Origin: Asaia bogorensis | GTDB lineage: Bacteria; Pseudomonadota; Alphaproteobacteria; Acetobacterales; Acetobacteraceae | Assembly (NCBI GenBank): GCA_945897825.1 | Contig: CAMDGX010000020.1 | Span: 1-59,045, forward strand | Length of the DNA stretch: 59,045 nt | Reading direction: 5' to 3' | Shown here: positions 42,889-51,392 of the stretch, piece after piece | How the letters are laid out: each line of letters begins with the position of its first letter | Numbering within the stretch: position 1 is the stretch's first letter | Position numbers and translations under genes: made by a program | The notes under the pieces: generated by a model | Databases searched by the model: none | Told to the model about the DNA's origin: nothing | What the model saw: the letters and a program-made list of their open reading frames with translations, nothing else

Positions 42889-45081
42889 CTACTCCTTGAT
42901 CCCCGCCAGCCGCAGCCCGGTCAGGTAGTGCTCCCGGTCCTCGGCGCGCTCGAACGGGCTGCCCTGCGAGAAGCGGGACAGGCTGAACTCCGGCTCGATC
43001 TCCAGCAGGCGCGCCCGCACGGCATCGGCCTCCTGCTTCTGCCCCAGGTGGCCGAGGGCGGCGAGGTAGGGCTTGCAGGCGGCCGAGAAGGCCGGGTTCA
43101 TCTGGCTGACCTCGCGCCCGATCTCCACCGCCTGCTCATGCGCGCGCTTCAGCAGGGCGATGATGATCCGGGCCGTGTCGTAGAAATAGGCCTGCGGGTC
43201 GAATGGCGAGAGCTGCTTGTAGCGGGCGATGCGGCGCTCGGCCTCCGGCAGGTCGCCAAGATAGGCGAAGGCGACGCCGGACAGGTTCCAGGCCATCGCC
43301 AGATTCGGGTTCAGCATCAGCGACCGCTCATGCAGCGCGATCGCCTCGCGCAGCCGGTGATGCAGGAAGGCGCGGACATGGCCGGCGATGGTCAGCGCCT
43401 TGGCGTCCTGCGGGTCAAGCGTGATGGCGCGCTCGGCCAGGCGCCCCGCCTCGGCCATCGCGTCGCCTGGCGAATCCGCCCAGCCCTGGCCGACCAGGAA
43501 CATCGTCCAATAGGCATACCAGGCATGGCCCGCGGCATAGTCCGGCTCGGTGTCCACCGCCCGGCGCAGCAACTCGCCGGCTTCCAGGAACAGCGGCTTG
43601 TCCAGCCGGCTGATCAGCGGCATGGCGCGCAGCACGAGGTCGTAGGCGGTGGAATCCTGCGACGGGCGCGAGGTGACGCGCTGGGATTCGATCAGCAGGA
43701 TCTCGGGGTCGATCTGCGCCACCACCTCCGCGGCGATGTCGTCCTGCAGCGTCAGCAGGTCGTCCGCGGCGCGGTCGAAGCGCTGCGACCACACCACCTG
43801 GTTGCCCGCCCGCAGGTCGAGCAGGCGCAGGTTGATGCGCAACCGCTCGCCGACGCGCTGGATGGTGCCGTCGAGCAGGAAATGGATGTCGAAGGCGCGG
43901 CGGATCTGCATCTCGTCGCGCGTCTGCGTCGCGTAGCGGGCGAGCGAACTGGACGAGACGAGGAACATCCAGCGGAACCGCGCCAGCGCGGAGGTGATCT
44001 CGTCGGCCAGGCCCGTCGACAGATGCGCTTCCGTCTCCGTGGTGCCGATCATCTGCAGCGGCAACACGCCGACGCGCGCGCCACCGCGTGTGGCCGCGCG
44101 CGGCTCGCTGCTGCTGCGCTCGCGAACCTCGGGGCGCGGCTCGCGCAGGAAATCGCCCCGCGGCTCCCGCATCGGCTGGCGCGGCTCCAGGCGCGAGGCC
44201 GGCGGCGGGGGCGCCGGCGGAGTGGCCTGCCCGCGGCTGACTGGGGCGGCGGGCGGGCTGGCGGCGCGAATCTCCGCCAGCAGCCGCTGCGTCTCGTCCG
44301 AGGGCTGGGCATCCAGCATGTCGGCCAGCACCGAGCGGCAACGCTCATAGGCCTGGATCGCCATGCCGCGCTCGCCCCGCCCGGCATAGGCCCGCATCAA
44401 CGCGCGCCAGGCGCCTTCGTGGGTGCGGTCGATGGCGAGCAATTGCTGGGCGGCGGGGATCACCGTCTCCGGGTCGTCCTTCTCGCGCAGCAGGGTCTCG
44501 GCCAGGGCCCGGGCCCGGTCGCGCAGCCGTTCGCGCTCGCCGGCCAGCCATTGGTCGAAGCTCGGATCCACACCGTCGAGATCCTCCAGCAACTCGCCGT
44601 CCAGCAGGGTCAACGCCTGCGGCTTGCTGGTCGAGGCGCGCAGCACCTCCTCCACATCGACCCACACGGTGCCGGGGCGCAGCGTCAGGTGGTCGCGCTG
44701 CACCGACATGATCTGCGCGCCGACCGGGTTCAGCGCCTCCAGCAGCCGATGGATCTCCTGGCGCAGCGAGGCGCGGGCCTGTTCCTCCGGCCGGCGGCTC
44801 CACAGCAGCTCCGCGAGCTTGCTGCGCAGCACCGGCCGCGGTGACGACAGGGCTAGGATCGCCAGCAGCGCCCGGGTCTTGCGACCGGTCGGCAGGATGT
44901 TCTCGCTCGTCAGGGTCCAGGCTTCCATCTGGCCGATCAGGCGCAGGCGGACAAGAACCGGATCGGCGGGGGAAGGCAGGCTAGAGGACGTGACGCGGCA
45001 CTCCGTCGGAAGAATCGTCTGTTGATCGTTCAGGAGATCGTGACGTAGCGCATATGACGCCGATATACGACTCCGTGACAA
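42889..45081 (-). CDS. SARP-type transcriptional regulator with TolB-like and TPR domains
   Basis: A 730-residue regulator. Residues about 42-125 form an OmpR/SARP winged-helix domain (LRLIGQMEAWTLTSENI, LRSKLAELLWSRRPEEQARASLRQEIHRLL). Residues 140-275 are a bacterial transcriptional activation (BTAD) TPR domain. After a Pro/Arg-rich linker (275-330) comes a FlgO/TolB-like segment (VGVLPLQMIG, GLADEITSALAR, LLDGTIQRVGERLRI) and TPR repeats to the end. The long frame starts with TTG at 45081; no ATG lies before the DNA-binding domain, so the start is uncertain. It is cytoplasmic, without membrane segments. An inverted repeat is 16-43 bases upstream of this start. Confidence 0.8.
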   Translation of the reverse strand: MSRSRISASYALRHDLLNDQQTILPTECRVTSSSLPSPADPVLVRLRLIGQMEAWTLTSENILPTGRKTRALLAILALSSPRPVLRSKLAELLWSRRPEEQARASLRQEIHRLLEALNPVGAQIMSVQRDHLTLRPGTVWVDVEEVLRASTSKPQALTLLDGELLEDLDGVDPSFDQWLAGERERLRDRARALAETLLREKDDPETVIPAAQQLLAIDRTHEGAWRALMRAYAGRGERGMAIQAYERCRSVLADMLDAQPSDETQRLLAEIRAASPPAAPVSRGQATPPAPPPPASRLEPRQPMREPRGDFLREPRPEVRERSSSEPRAATRGGARVGVLPLQMIGTTETEAHLSTGLADEITSALARFRWMFLVSSSSLARYATQTRDEMQIRRAFDIHFLLDGTIQRVGERLRINLRLLDLRAGNQVVWSQRFDRAADDLLTLQDDIAAEVVAQIDPEILLIESQRVTSRPSQDSTAYDLVLRAMPLISRLDKPLFLEAGELLRRAVDTEPDYAAGHAWYAYWTMFLVGQGWADSPGDAMAEAGRLAERAITLDPQDAKALTIAGHVRAFLHHRLREAIALHERSLMLNPNLAMAWNLSGVAFAYLGDLPEAERRIARYKQLSPFDPQAYFYDTARIIIALLKRAHEQAVEIGREVSQMNPAFSAACKPYLAALGHLGQKQEADAVRARLLEIEPEFSLSRFSQGSPFERAEDREHYLTGLRLAGIKE

Positions 45082-45096
45082 GCCACAGATTCACAG

Positions 45097-45124
45097 TGCA
45101 CGCAGCTGTGTACGCATGCGTGCA
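45097..45124. promoter_or_regulatory. Inverted repeat upstream of the SARP-type regulator
   Basis: TGCACGCA (45097-45104) and TGCGTGCA (45117-45124) are exact inverted copies 12 bases apart, in the 82-base gap between the gshA stop and the regulator's TTG. It may be an operator for autoregulation or a transcription-end hairpin for gshA. Confidence 0.3.
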
Positions 45125-45163
45125 TGTCGTCGTTTCCTGCGATCCGGCGAGGATGCCGGCCGC

Positions 45164-46540
45164 TCAGATGGCAGCTTCGCGCAGCATGTGCGTGACATCG
45201 CCGCGCCACGGGCCGTGATAGCGCTCGAGCCACCGCTCCGCCTGCGTCGGCCCGCCGGCGGCGATCGCCTCGAGCGGGGCGAGATGCAGCGTCTCGTCGC
45301 GGCCCTTGGCGTCCAGTCGGGCGCGGGCGCGCAGCCCGTCGCGGGAAATCGCCAGCGCCTCGCGCATCAGGTCGCGCAGCGTGCCCTTCTGCCACGGCGT
45401 GTCGAGCGCCGTGCGCGGCACCAGCGGGCGCAGGGCGGCGAACTCGGTCCAGGGGCGGGAGGCCACCAGCGCGGCGGCCGCCGCCAGCGCCGCCGGATCG
45501 TAGAGCAGCCCGACCCAGAACGCCGATTGCGCGATCATCATCTCGGCACTGCCGGCATCTGCGCCGCGCATCTCGATATAGCGCTTCAGGCGCGCATCGG
45601 TGAAAGCCGTCGTCATGTGGTCGGCGAAATCGCCCACCGTCGCCTGCCCAGCCGCTGCCACGCCCAGCCGCCCGTCCATAAAGTCGCGGAACGAACGCCC
45701 CGAGAGATCCACGTATTTGCCGTCGCGATAGGCGAAATACATCGGCACCGTGTCGACCAGCCATTCCACGTAGCGCTCGAAGCCGAACCCCTCCTCGAAC
45801 ACCACGCCGGGGATGCCGCTGCGCGCGTTGTCGGTGTCGGTCCAGACCTGGGAGCGGTAGGAGAGGAAGCCGCTCGGCTTGCCCTCCACGAAGGGCGAGT
45901 TGGCGAACATCGCCGAGGCCAGCGGCTGCAGCGCGAGTGCGATGCGCAGCTTGGCCACCATGTCCGCCTCGCTCTCGTAGTCGAGGTTGACCTGCACGGT
46001 ACAGGTGCGGGTCATCATGTCCAGGCCCAGCGCGCCGACCTTAGGCATGTAGGCCTTCATGATCGCGTAGCGCCCCTTGGGCATCCACGGCATCTGGGCC
46101 CGGCTGTTGACCGGGTGGAAGCCGAGCGGGGCGAAGCCGATGCCGAGCGCGTCGGCCACCGGGCGCACCTCGTCGTAATGCGCCTCCAGCTCCGCCCGCG
46201 CCTGGTGCAGGTCGGCCAGCAGGCCGCCCGACAGTTCCAGCTGGCCGGCCGGCTCCAGCGAGATGGCGGCGTAGCTGTCGCTGGACAGTCCGATCGGGTT
46301 GCCGCGGTCCAGGATCGGCTTCCACCGCCCCGCCGCCCCCGCGGCGATGCCTTCCAGCACCGCGCGGATACCCTGCGGCTCGTATGCCGGCGTCGACATG
46401 TCGGTGCGGCGGAAGCCGAACTTCTCGTGCTCGGTGCCGATGCCGAAGCGGTCGCGCGGCTTGCAGCCGACGGCGATGTGGTCGGCAAGCTGGCGCACCG
46501 AGGTGATCGGCGTGGCGTCACCGTCTCCGGGATTGGACAT
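45164..46540 (-). CDS. gshA: Glutamate-cysteine ligase
   Basis: A 458-residue ligase of the class found in Alphaproteobacteria and plants; it makes gamma-glutamylcysteine for glutathione. Landmarks: GTEHEKFGF near the N-terminus (metal/glutamate binding), YAAISLEPAGQLELSGG, MMTRTCTVQVNLDYESEADM, FANSPFVEGKPSGFLSYRS and GRSFRDFM. ATG 46540 is taken because homologues begin with a short polar N-terminus before ITSVRQLADHI. rsmE lies 25 bases upstream on the same strand, so the two may be co-transcribed. Confidence 0.94.
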   Translation of the reverse strand: MSNPGDGDATPITSVRQLADHIAVGCKPRDRFGIGTEHEKFGFRRTDMSTPAYEPQGIRAVLEGIAAGAAGRWKPILDRGNPIGLSSDSYAAISLEPAGQLELSGGLLADLHQARAELEAHYDEVRPVADALGIGFAPLGFHPVNSRAQMPWMPKGRYAIMKAYMPKVGALGLDMMTRTCTVQVNLDYESEADMVAKLRIALALQPLASAMFANSPFVEGKPSGFLSYRSQVWTDTDNARSGIPGVVFEEGFGFERYVEWLVDTVPMYFAYRDGKYVDLSGRSFRDFMDGRLGVAAAGQATVGDFADHMTTAFTDARLKRYIEMRGADAGSAEMMIAQSAFWVGLLYDPAALAAAAALVASRPWTEFAALRPLVPRTALDTPWQKGTLRDLMREALAISRDGLRARARLDAKGRDETLHLAPLEAIAAGGPTQAERWLERYHGPWRGDVTHMLREAAI

Positions 46541-46565
46541 GCATGTTCCGTTCGTTCTGGCCGTA

Positions 46566-47318
46566 TCAATCCGCCGCCGGTGTGCCGGCGCATGCCCCAA
46601 CATAGTCCCGGGGCGGCGGCTGCAACAGGGCCAGCCCGGCAATGGCCGCCGTCTCCGCCCGCAGGATGCGCGGGCCGAGCGAGACCGGGACCACAAATTC
46701 ACGCCGACGCAACATCTCCGCCTCCGCCGGCGCGAAGCCGCCTTCCGGCCCGACCAGCAGGGCGGTCGGCGAGTCGCAGCCGCGCGGCGGCGGTGCCTCG
46801 GCGCGTTCCAGCGCCACCACCAGTCGCCGCCCGGCCGGCCAGGCGGCGAGCAGGTCGGGCAGGCGTTGCGGGTCTGCCATGCGCGGCACGGTGAGGCGCT
46901 CGCACTGCTCGGCCGCCTCGGTGGCGATGCCGCGCAGCCGGTCCAGGTTCAGCCGCGCCGTGTTGGTGCGCTCGGTGAACACCGGCAGCAGAGCGGCGGC
47001 GCCGAGTTCGGTGGCCTTCTCGACCACGAGGTCGGTGGCATCGCGCTTCAGCGGCGCGAAGACCAGCCACAAATCGGGCTCCGGTGCCTGCGGACGGATC
47101 CGCTTTCCCACTTCGAAGGCGGCGCGGTCCTTGCGGAGGAAGGCGATGCGCGCCGCGAATTCGCCGTCGCGGCCGTTGAACAGGCGCAGCGCCGCGCCCG
47201 CGCCCTGGCGGAGCACGGTGCCGAGGTAGTGGGCCTGGCCGGGCGTGGCGGCGAGGTCCGCGCCCTCGGTCAGGTCGTCGGGCACGAACAGGCGGGGGGT
47301 GGTGTTGGAGTGCGTCAT
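46566..47318 (-). CDS. rsmE: 16S rRNA m3U1498 methyltransferase
   Basis: A 250-residue SPOUT-class enzyme that methylates U1498 of 16S rRNA. N-terminal PUA-like part starts TPRLFVPDDL; the knot domain has ALLVGPEGGFAPAEAEML and VSLGPRILRAETAAIAGLALL, with KATELGAAALLPVFTERT before. ATG 47318 faces ubiA, whose start is 22 bases away on the other strand; a good ribosome site is not visible. In Alphaproteobacteria ubiA-rsmE-gshA are typical neighbours. Confidence 0.94.
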   Translation of the reverse strand: MTHSNTTPRLFVPDDLTEGADLAATPGQAHYLGTVLRQGAGAALRLFNGRDGEFAARIAFLRKDRAAFEVGKRIRPQAPEPDLWLVFAPLKRDATDLVVEKATELGAAALLPVFTERTNTARLNLDRLRGIATEAAEQCERLTVPRMADPQRLPDLLAAWPAGRRLVVALERAEAPPPRGCDSPTALLVGPEGGFAPAEAEMLRRREFVVPVSLGPRILRAETAAIAGLALLQPPPRDYVGACAGTPAAD

Positions 47319-47340
47319 GGGAACGGGCAGGATAGCACCG

Positions 47341-48237
47341 ATGGCGCATACCGATATCGTCCGCACCGGCTGGGTGGCGCGGCTGCCGCTTGGGTGGCAG
47401 CCCTTTGCGTTGCTGGCCCGTGCCGACCGGCCGATCGGGTTCTGGCTGCTGTTCCTGCCGGGGCTGTGGTCGATCGTGCTCGCGGCCCCCGATGCGGCGG
47501 CGGCGGCTTGGCTGTTGCTGCTGTTCGGTGTTGGCAGCGTGGTGATGCGCGCGGCGGGCTGCGTGGTGAACGACATGTGGGACCGCGACCTCGACCGCCG
47601 CGTGGCGCGCACCGCCGGGCGGCCGTTGGCGGCGGGGACGCTGCGGATGCGGCAGGCGGCGTGGTTCCTGGCGGCGCTGCTGGCGGTGGGGCTGGCGATC
47701 CTGCTGCAGCTCGACGTGCTGGCGCAGGGGTTGGGCGTGGCGTCGCTCGGGTTGGTGGCGCTGTATCCGCTGGCCAAGCGGGTGACGTGGTGGCCGCAGC
47801 TGATGCTGGGGGTGACGTTCGGCTGGGGGGCGCCGATGGGCTTCGCGGCGGCTGCCGGCACGCTGCCGCCGGCGGCGTGGTTGCTGTATGGCGCGGCGAT
47901 CGCCTGGATCCTCGGCTACGACACGATCTATGCCCACCAGGACCGCGAGGACGATGCGCTGGTCGGCGTGCGGTCCACGGCGCGGCTGTTCGCGGGAAGG
48001 TCGCGGCTGTTCGTGGGCGGCTGCTACGTGGCGACGGTGGCGTTGCTGCTGGCCGCCGGCTGGGTGGCGGGCCTCGGGTGGCTGTTCCATGCCACCATGG
48101 CGGTGCCGGCCGGGCTGCTCGCGTGGCAGGTGGTGCGGCTCGATATCCATGATCCCGGGCTGTGCCTGCGCCTGTTCCGGGCCAACCGCGAGGTCGGGCT
48201 GCTGGTCGGGCTGGCGCTGCTGCTGGGCCGGGCATGA
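47341..48237 (+). CDS. ubiA: 4-hydroxybenzoate polyprenyltransferase
   Basis: A 298-residue inner-membrane prenyltransferase that attaches the polyprenyl tail to 4-hydroxybenzoate in ubiquinone synthesis. The two Mg-diphosphate motifs are present: NDMWDRDLD (77-85) and YDTIYAHQDREDD (193-205). About eight hydrophobic helices. ATG 47341 has AGGA about 10 bases upstream; an ATG at 47317 is in frame but overlaps rsmE's start. Its stop overlaps the next ATG (ATGA), coupling it to a methyltransferase gene. Confidence 0.94.
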   Translation: MAHTDIVRTGWVARLPLGWQPFALLARADRPIGFWLLFLPGLWSIVLAAPDAAAAAWLLLLFGVGSVVMRAAGCVVNDMWDRDLDRRVARTAGRPLAAGTLRMRQAAWFLAALLAVGLAILLQLDVLAQGLGVASLGLVALYPLAKRVTWWPQLMLGVTFGWGAPMGFAAAAGTLPPAAWLLYGAAIAWILGYDTIYAHQDREDDALVGVRSTARLFAGRSRLFVGGCYVATVALLLAAGWVAGLGWLFHATMAVPAGLLAWQVVRLDIHDPGLCLRLFRANREVGLLVGLALLLGRA

Positions 48238-48878
48238 GCGGCGGGCCGGCGGACCGGTTCGTTGCCAGCCATACGCTGCCGGGCACGGCGCCCCTGGTGC
48301 CCGAGGTGCGGCTGTACCTGGCCAGCGAGATCACCCCGATCTGGCAGGCGACCGAGGATTGGCTGGCCGAGCGCAACATCGCCCCGCCCTTCTGGGCCTT
48401 TGCCTGGCCGGGCAGCCAGGCGCTGGCGCGGCATGTGCTTGATTTTCCTGGGTTGGTGGCGGGGAAGCGGGTGCTGGATTTCGCGGCGGGGGGAGGGCTG
48501 GCGGCGATTGCCTGCGCGATGGCGGGGGCGGCCGCGGTGGAGGCGGCGGAGATCGATGGGTTGGCGGATGCGGCGATCCGGCTGAATGCGGGGCTGAACG
48601 GGGTCGGGGTGGCGTTGGCGGGGGACGTGGTGGGGGCGGCGTGCCGGTGGGATGCGATCCTGGTGGGCGATGTCTGCTACGAGGCGGGGCCGGCGGCGCG
48701 GATCATGGCCTGGCTGCGGACGATGGCGCGCGAGGCGGAAGTGTGGATGGCCGATCCCGGCCGGGCCTACCTGCCGACGGAGGGGTTGGCGGCGTTCGCG
48801 GACTACGTGGTGCCGACGACGCTGGAGCTGGAGGATCGGGCGGAGCGGAAGGTGGTGCTGTATCGGGTGTTGCCGTAG
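48234..48878 (+). CDS. Class I SAM-dependent methyltransferase (Nnt1/ETFB-KMT-like)
   Basis: A 214-residue methyltransferase. The segment PPFWAFAWPGSQALARHVLDFPGLVAGKRVLDFAAGGGLAAIACAMAGA combines the WPGSQALAR lead-in and motif I (FAAGGG). DAILVGDVCYE is motif IV. This is the pattern of the Nnt1 / ETF-beta lysine methyltransferase group, related to ribosomal L11 methylases; the target is likely a protein lysine. The ATG overlaps the ubiA stop by four bases. A Fur-like palindrome begins 17 bases after the stop. Confidence 0.85.
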   Translation: MSGGPADRFVASHTLPGTAPLVPEVRLYLASEITPIWQATEDWLAERNIAPPFWAFAWPGSQALARHVLDFPGLVAGKRVLDFAAGGGLAAIACAMAGAAAVEAAEIDGLADAAIRLNAGLNGVGVALAGDVVGAACRWDAILVGDVCYEAGPAARIMAWLRTMAREAEVWMADPGRAYLPTEGLAAFADYVVPTTLELEDRAERKVVLYRVLP

Positions 48879-48894
48879 GCGGTGTCGGGCTGTA

Positions 48895-48913
48895 AATGCG
48901 ACTTAGTCGCAAT
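48895..48913. promoter_or_regulatory. Fur-like 9-1-9 palindrome
   Basis: AATGCGACTTAGTCGCAAT is a 9-1-9 inverted repeat (8 of 9 pairs), the architecture of Fur-family operators; GC-rich organisms often show TGCGA-type halves. No iron-uptake gene is next to it, so the assignment is tentative; a plain hairpin ending the methyltransferase transcript is the main alternative. Confidence 0.35.
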
Positions 48914-49457
48914 AGCAATTCGTGAGGATTCGATGCAGCCCATCCGCACTGTGTGCCTGCCGACCGGATTGACGATGGTGATGGGGTGCGGGTGGCCTGG
49001 CGCGGATGGGGGGCGCGCGGGCGGTGCTGGCGCGGAGCGGGGGATGGGCGCGCGGGCGGGCGCGCATGCCGCGGCAGGGGCCGGGGCCGATGGCCCAGAG
49101 GAGAGGGTGCGTGCAGCCGGCATGGGGCGGCCCCGAGAGGACGGCGACGAGGCGCGCGGCGAGGGTCTCGACGGAGTCCGGGCACGGGGCGGCTGACAGG
49201 TCCCGATGGAGGTCCCAATGGAGGTCGAAGTGCAGGTCGCCGGGCACGGCGGATGCGGGGAAGGGGGGTGCGGGGACGGCGGGGGTGAGCGGACGCCGGC
49301 TGGCGCGCGGAAGGAGGGGGGCGAGCAGGGCTGCCACGAGGGCGAGCAGGAGGGCCTGGGCGCGGGCGCGCGCCGTCGCCCGCACCGCCGGAGCGGCGGC
49401 GTGCGGGGCGGGGCGCGGGACGTGACGCCGTGCCGGTGTGTTTTTCCTGTTGCTCAT
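48903..49457 (-). CDS. Hypothetical exported or membrane protein
   Basis: A 184-codon frame with the genome's strong G/C third-position bias over most of its length. It has a basic N-terminus, a hydrophobic segment AQALLLALVAALLAPLLP (about 34-51), then a repeat-coded stretch DLHFDLHWDLHRDL (about 75-88) with regularly spaced His and Asp, and four later cysteines. No family is recognised. ATG at 49457 lies downstream of an A/T-rich spot; its ribosome site is poor. The last 30 residues have weak codon bias and overlap the Fur-like palindrome. Could be a real small exported metal-binding protein or a chance frame. Confidence 0.4.
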   Translation of the reverse strand: MSNRKNTPARRHVPRPAPHAAAPAVRATARARAQALLLALVAALLAPLLPRASRRPLTPAVPAPPFPASAVPGDLHFDLHWDLHRDLSAAPCPDSVETLAARLVAVLSGPPHAGCTHPLLWAIGPGPCRGMRARPRAHPPLRASTARAPPIRARPPAPHHHRQSGRQAHSADGLHRILTNCYCD

Positions 49458-49626
49458 CGAGTTAATTTATCTATCTCGTTGGTTGGCGCCAAGGGGATTC
49501 GTCCATTCACGGTTTCGTGATCATGCGGCGCTGTCGGCGCACCGGAGATCGGCTCCCGCACAGGATGCTTGACCCGGTGGGCCGGCGACCGGTTGAGTGA
49601 CCCGTCACAACCGAATCGTGTGAGCC

Positions 49627-50031
49627 ATGGCCCCGGCCCGCTCCCGTACGGATATGCAAGCCCCTGCCCGCGCCCGCTGGCTCGCCCCGGCGCTGCTGCT
49701 GGCCATCGTCGCCGGACTGGCACCGCTGTGGTGGGAAGTGACGGCGCCGCCATTGCTGGCCACCGTGCGGCCGCGACGGGATCCGGCCGGCGCGCTGCTG
49801 GTGCCGGCGGCGGCGCTGCGGCCGTCGGGCCCGCTGGGAAAGCTGGCCGCCGCGGGGCCGGCGAACCTGTTCGTGGTGCGCGACGGGGTGGCACGGCTCA
49901 CGCCCGTGCGGCTGGGCGCGCTGCACGGCGATGCCGCCGAGGTGCGGGAGGGGCTGGAGGACACGGCCCTCGTCATCGCGAACCCGCCGCGCGGCCTGGA
50001 GGACCGCCACCGCGTCGCCGTGCGGCACTGA
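49627..50031 (+). CDS. Truncated efflux-type adaptor (HlyD C-terminal-like)
   Basis: A 134-residue protein: an N-terminal membrane anchor (WLAPALLLAIVAGLAPLWW) followed by the last part of a membrane-fusion protein: LLVPAAALRP, then LFVVRDGVARLTPVRLGALHGDAAEVREGLEDTALVIANPP. In full RND adaptors of about 350-400 residues this is the final beta-barrel/MPD region; the hairpin and lipoyl domains are missing. It is either a degenerate adaptor fused to its own signal anchor or a dedicated small protein. No pump gene is adjacent. It converges with gdhA. Confidence 0.65.
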   Translation: MAPARSRTDMQAPARARWLAPALLLAIVAGLAPLWWEVTAPPLLATVRPRRDPAGALLVPAAALRPSGPLGKLAAAGPANLFVVRDGVARLTPVRLGALHGDAAEVREGLEDTALVIANPPRGLEDRHRVAVRH

Positions 50032-50052
50032 ACTCCCCCCGGAGGGCACCCG

Positions 50053-51309
50053 TCAGGGAAACAGCCCGCGCACCTTCTTGGCGTCGCGCACCTTCTGCAC
50101 CCCGATCGCCATCGCCGCGGTGCGCGTGGTGATGCCGTCGCGCGTGGCGCGGTCCATCACATGGTGGAAGCTGCGCTCCAGCACCTGGTTCAGCCGGGTG
50201 CGGACCTCACCCTCGGTCCAGAAGAACTGTTGCAGGTCTTGCACCCATTCGAAGTAGCTGACGATGACGCCGCCGGCGTTGCAGAGGATGTCGGGCACCA
50301 CGAAGATGTCGGGCCGCTGGGCCAGCACCGTGTCGGCCTCCGGGGTGGTCGGGCCGTTCGCCCCCTCGGCCAGCACGCGGCAGCGCAGGCGGGCGGCCAT
50401 CGCGCCGTCGATCACCCGTTCCATCGCGGCGGGGATCACGACGTCGCATTCGGTGGCGAGCAGGTCCGCGGGGTCCGCGACCAGCTCGGTGGAGAAGCCC
50501 GCCAGCACGCCGGTGCGCGCCACATGCGCGACCAGTGCCGCGACATCGAGGCCGCGCCGGTCGACGTAGCAGGCGGTGTGGTCGGACACGCCGATCACCC
50601 TGGCACCGCGCTCCACCAGCGAGATCGCCGCCCAGGCGCCGACGTTGCCGAAGCCCTGCACCACGGCGGTCGCGCCCTGCATCGGGATCTGGCAGGCCTC
50701 CAGCGCGCGCTCGGCGAGGAACACCACGCCGCGCCCGGTCGCTTCCCGCCGGCCCTCGGTGCCGCCGGAGGCGACCGGCTTGCCGGTGACGATCTCGGTG
50801 ACGGTGCGGCCCTGGTACATCGAGTAGGTGTCCATGAACCAGGCCATGACCTGCTCGTTGGTGCCCATGTCCGGCGCCATGACGTCGACATGCGGGCCGA
50901 CGAAGGGGATCATCTCCTGCATGTAGCGACGGGAGACGTTTTCCAGCTCGTTGTGGGAGACGGCGCGGGGGTCGATGGCGACGCCGCCCTTGGCGCCGCC
51001 ATAGGGGAGGCCGGCGAGCGCGCATTTCCAGCTCATCCAGATCGCCAGCGCCGCGACCTCGCCCATGTCGAGATTGGGCGTAAAGCGCGTGCCGCCCTTG
51101 GTCGGGCCGAGGGTGAGGTGGTGCTGGACGCGGTAGCCCATGAACACGGTCTCGGACCCGTCGTCGCGGTGGATGGGGCAGGAGACCGCGATGGCGCGCT
51201 TGGGGTAGAGCAGGCGCGGGCGCTCGGGCTGGGGGATTTCCAGGTGGTCGGCGATGCGATCGAACTGCTGCGCGGCCATGTCGAAGACCGGGCCGGTGTA
51301 GATCGTCAT
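50053..51309 (-). CDS. gdhA: Glutamate dehydrogenase
   Basis: A 418-residue hexameric-type Glu/Leu/Phe/Val dehydrogenase linking glutamate with 2-oxoglutarate and ammonia. The catalytic lysine is Lys107 in LPYGGAKGGV, with TKGGTRF (Lys71) and WMSWKCALAG nearby; the Rossmann motif is VVQGFGNVGAWAA; MGTNEQVMAWFMD, GGTEGRREATGRGV and NAGGVIVSYFEWVQ follow. Coenzyme preference cannot be told. Full length. Downstream of an SDR gene on the same strand, with palindromic copy 4 between. Confidence 0.93.
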   Translation of the reverse strand: MTIYTGPVFDMAAQQFDRIADHLEIPQPERPRLLYPKRAIAVSCPIHRDDGSETVFMGYRVQHHLTLGPTKGGTRFTPNLDMGEVAALAIWMSWKCALAGLPYGGAKGGVAIDPRAVSHNELENVSRRYMQEMIPFVGPHVDVMAPDMGTNEQVMAWFMDTYSMYQGRTVTEIVTGKPVASGGTEGRREATGRGVVFLAERALEACQIPMQGATAVVQGFGNVGAWAAISLVERGARVIGVSDHTACYVDRRGLDVAALVAHVARTGVLAGFSTELVADPADLLATECDVVIPAAMERVIDGAMAARLRCRVLAEGANGPTTPEADTVLAQRPDIFVVPDILCNAGGVIVSYFEWVQDLQQFFWTEGEVRTRLNQVLERSFHHVMDRATRDGITTRTAAMAIGVQKVRDAKKVRGLFP

Positions 51310-51392
51310 GCGTGCCTCCCGCTTTGGGCTTTCCCCTCAGATGGCCAACGCGGGCGGTGGATCAAGACACGAGGCGGTGTGCGTGGTTTGTC

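Larger units (their letters stand above)
48879..49626. other. Long odd region between methyltransferase and efflux adaptor
   Basis: This 748-bp gap has no confident gene. It holds a Fur-like palindrome (48895-48913), a minus-strand frame of 184 codons (see 48903), a strongly G-rich plus strand at 48960-49330, short 12-base repeats (49203-49238), and an A/T-rich spot near 49460-49485 (GTTAATTTATCTATCTC) that looks like a promoter for the minus-strand frame. A plus-strand frame from 48933 has a GAGG site but low-complexity sequence. Confidence 0.4.

Noticed and set aside
48933-49196. Plus-strand frame of 87 codons after the Fur-like palindrome
   Set aside because: It has a GAGG site and an ATG, but the product is a Gly/Ala/Arg low-complexity string. 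The opposite-strand frame has better third-position bias and a hydrophobic segment.
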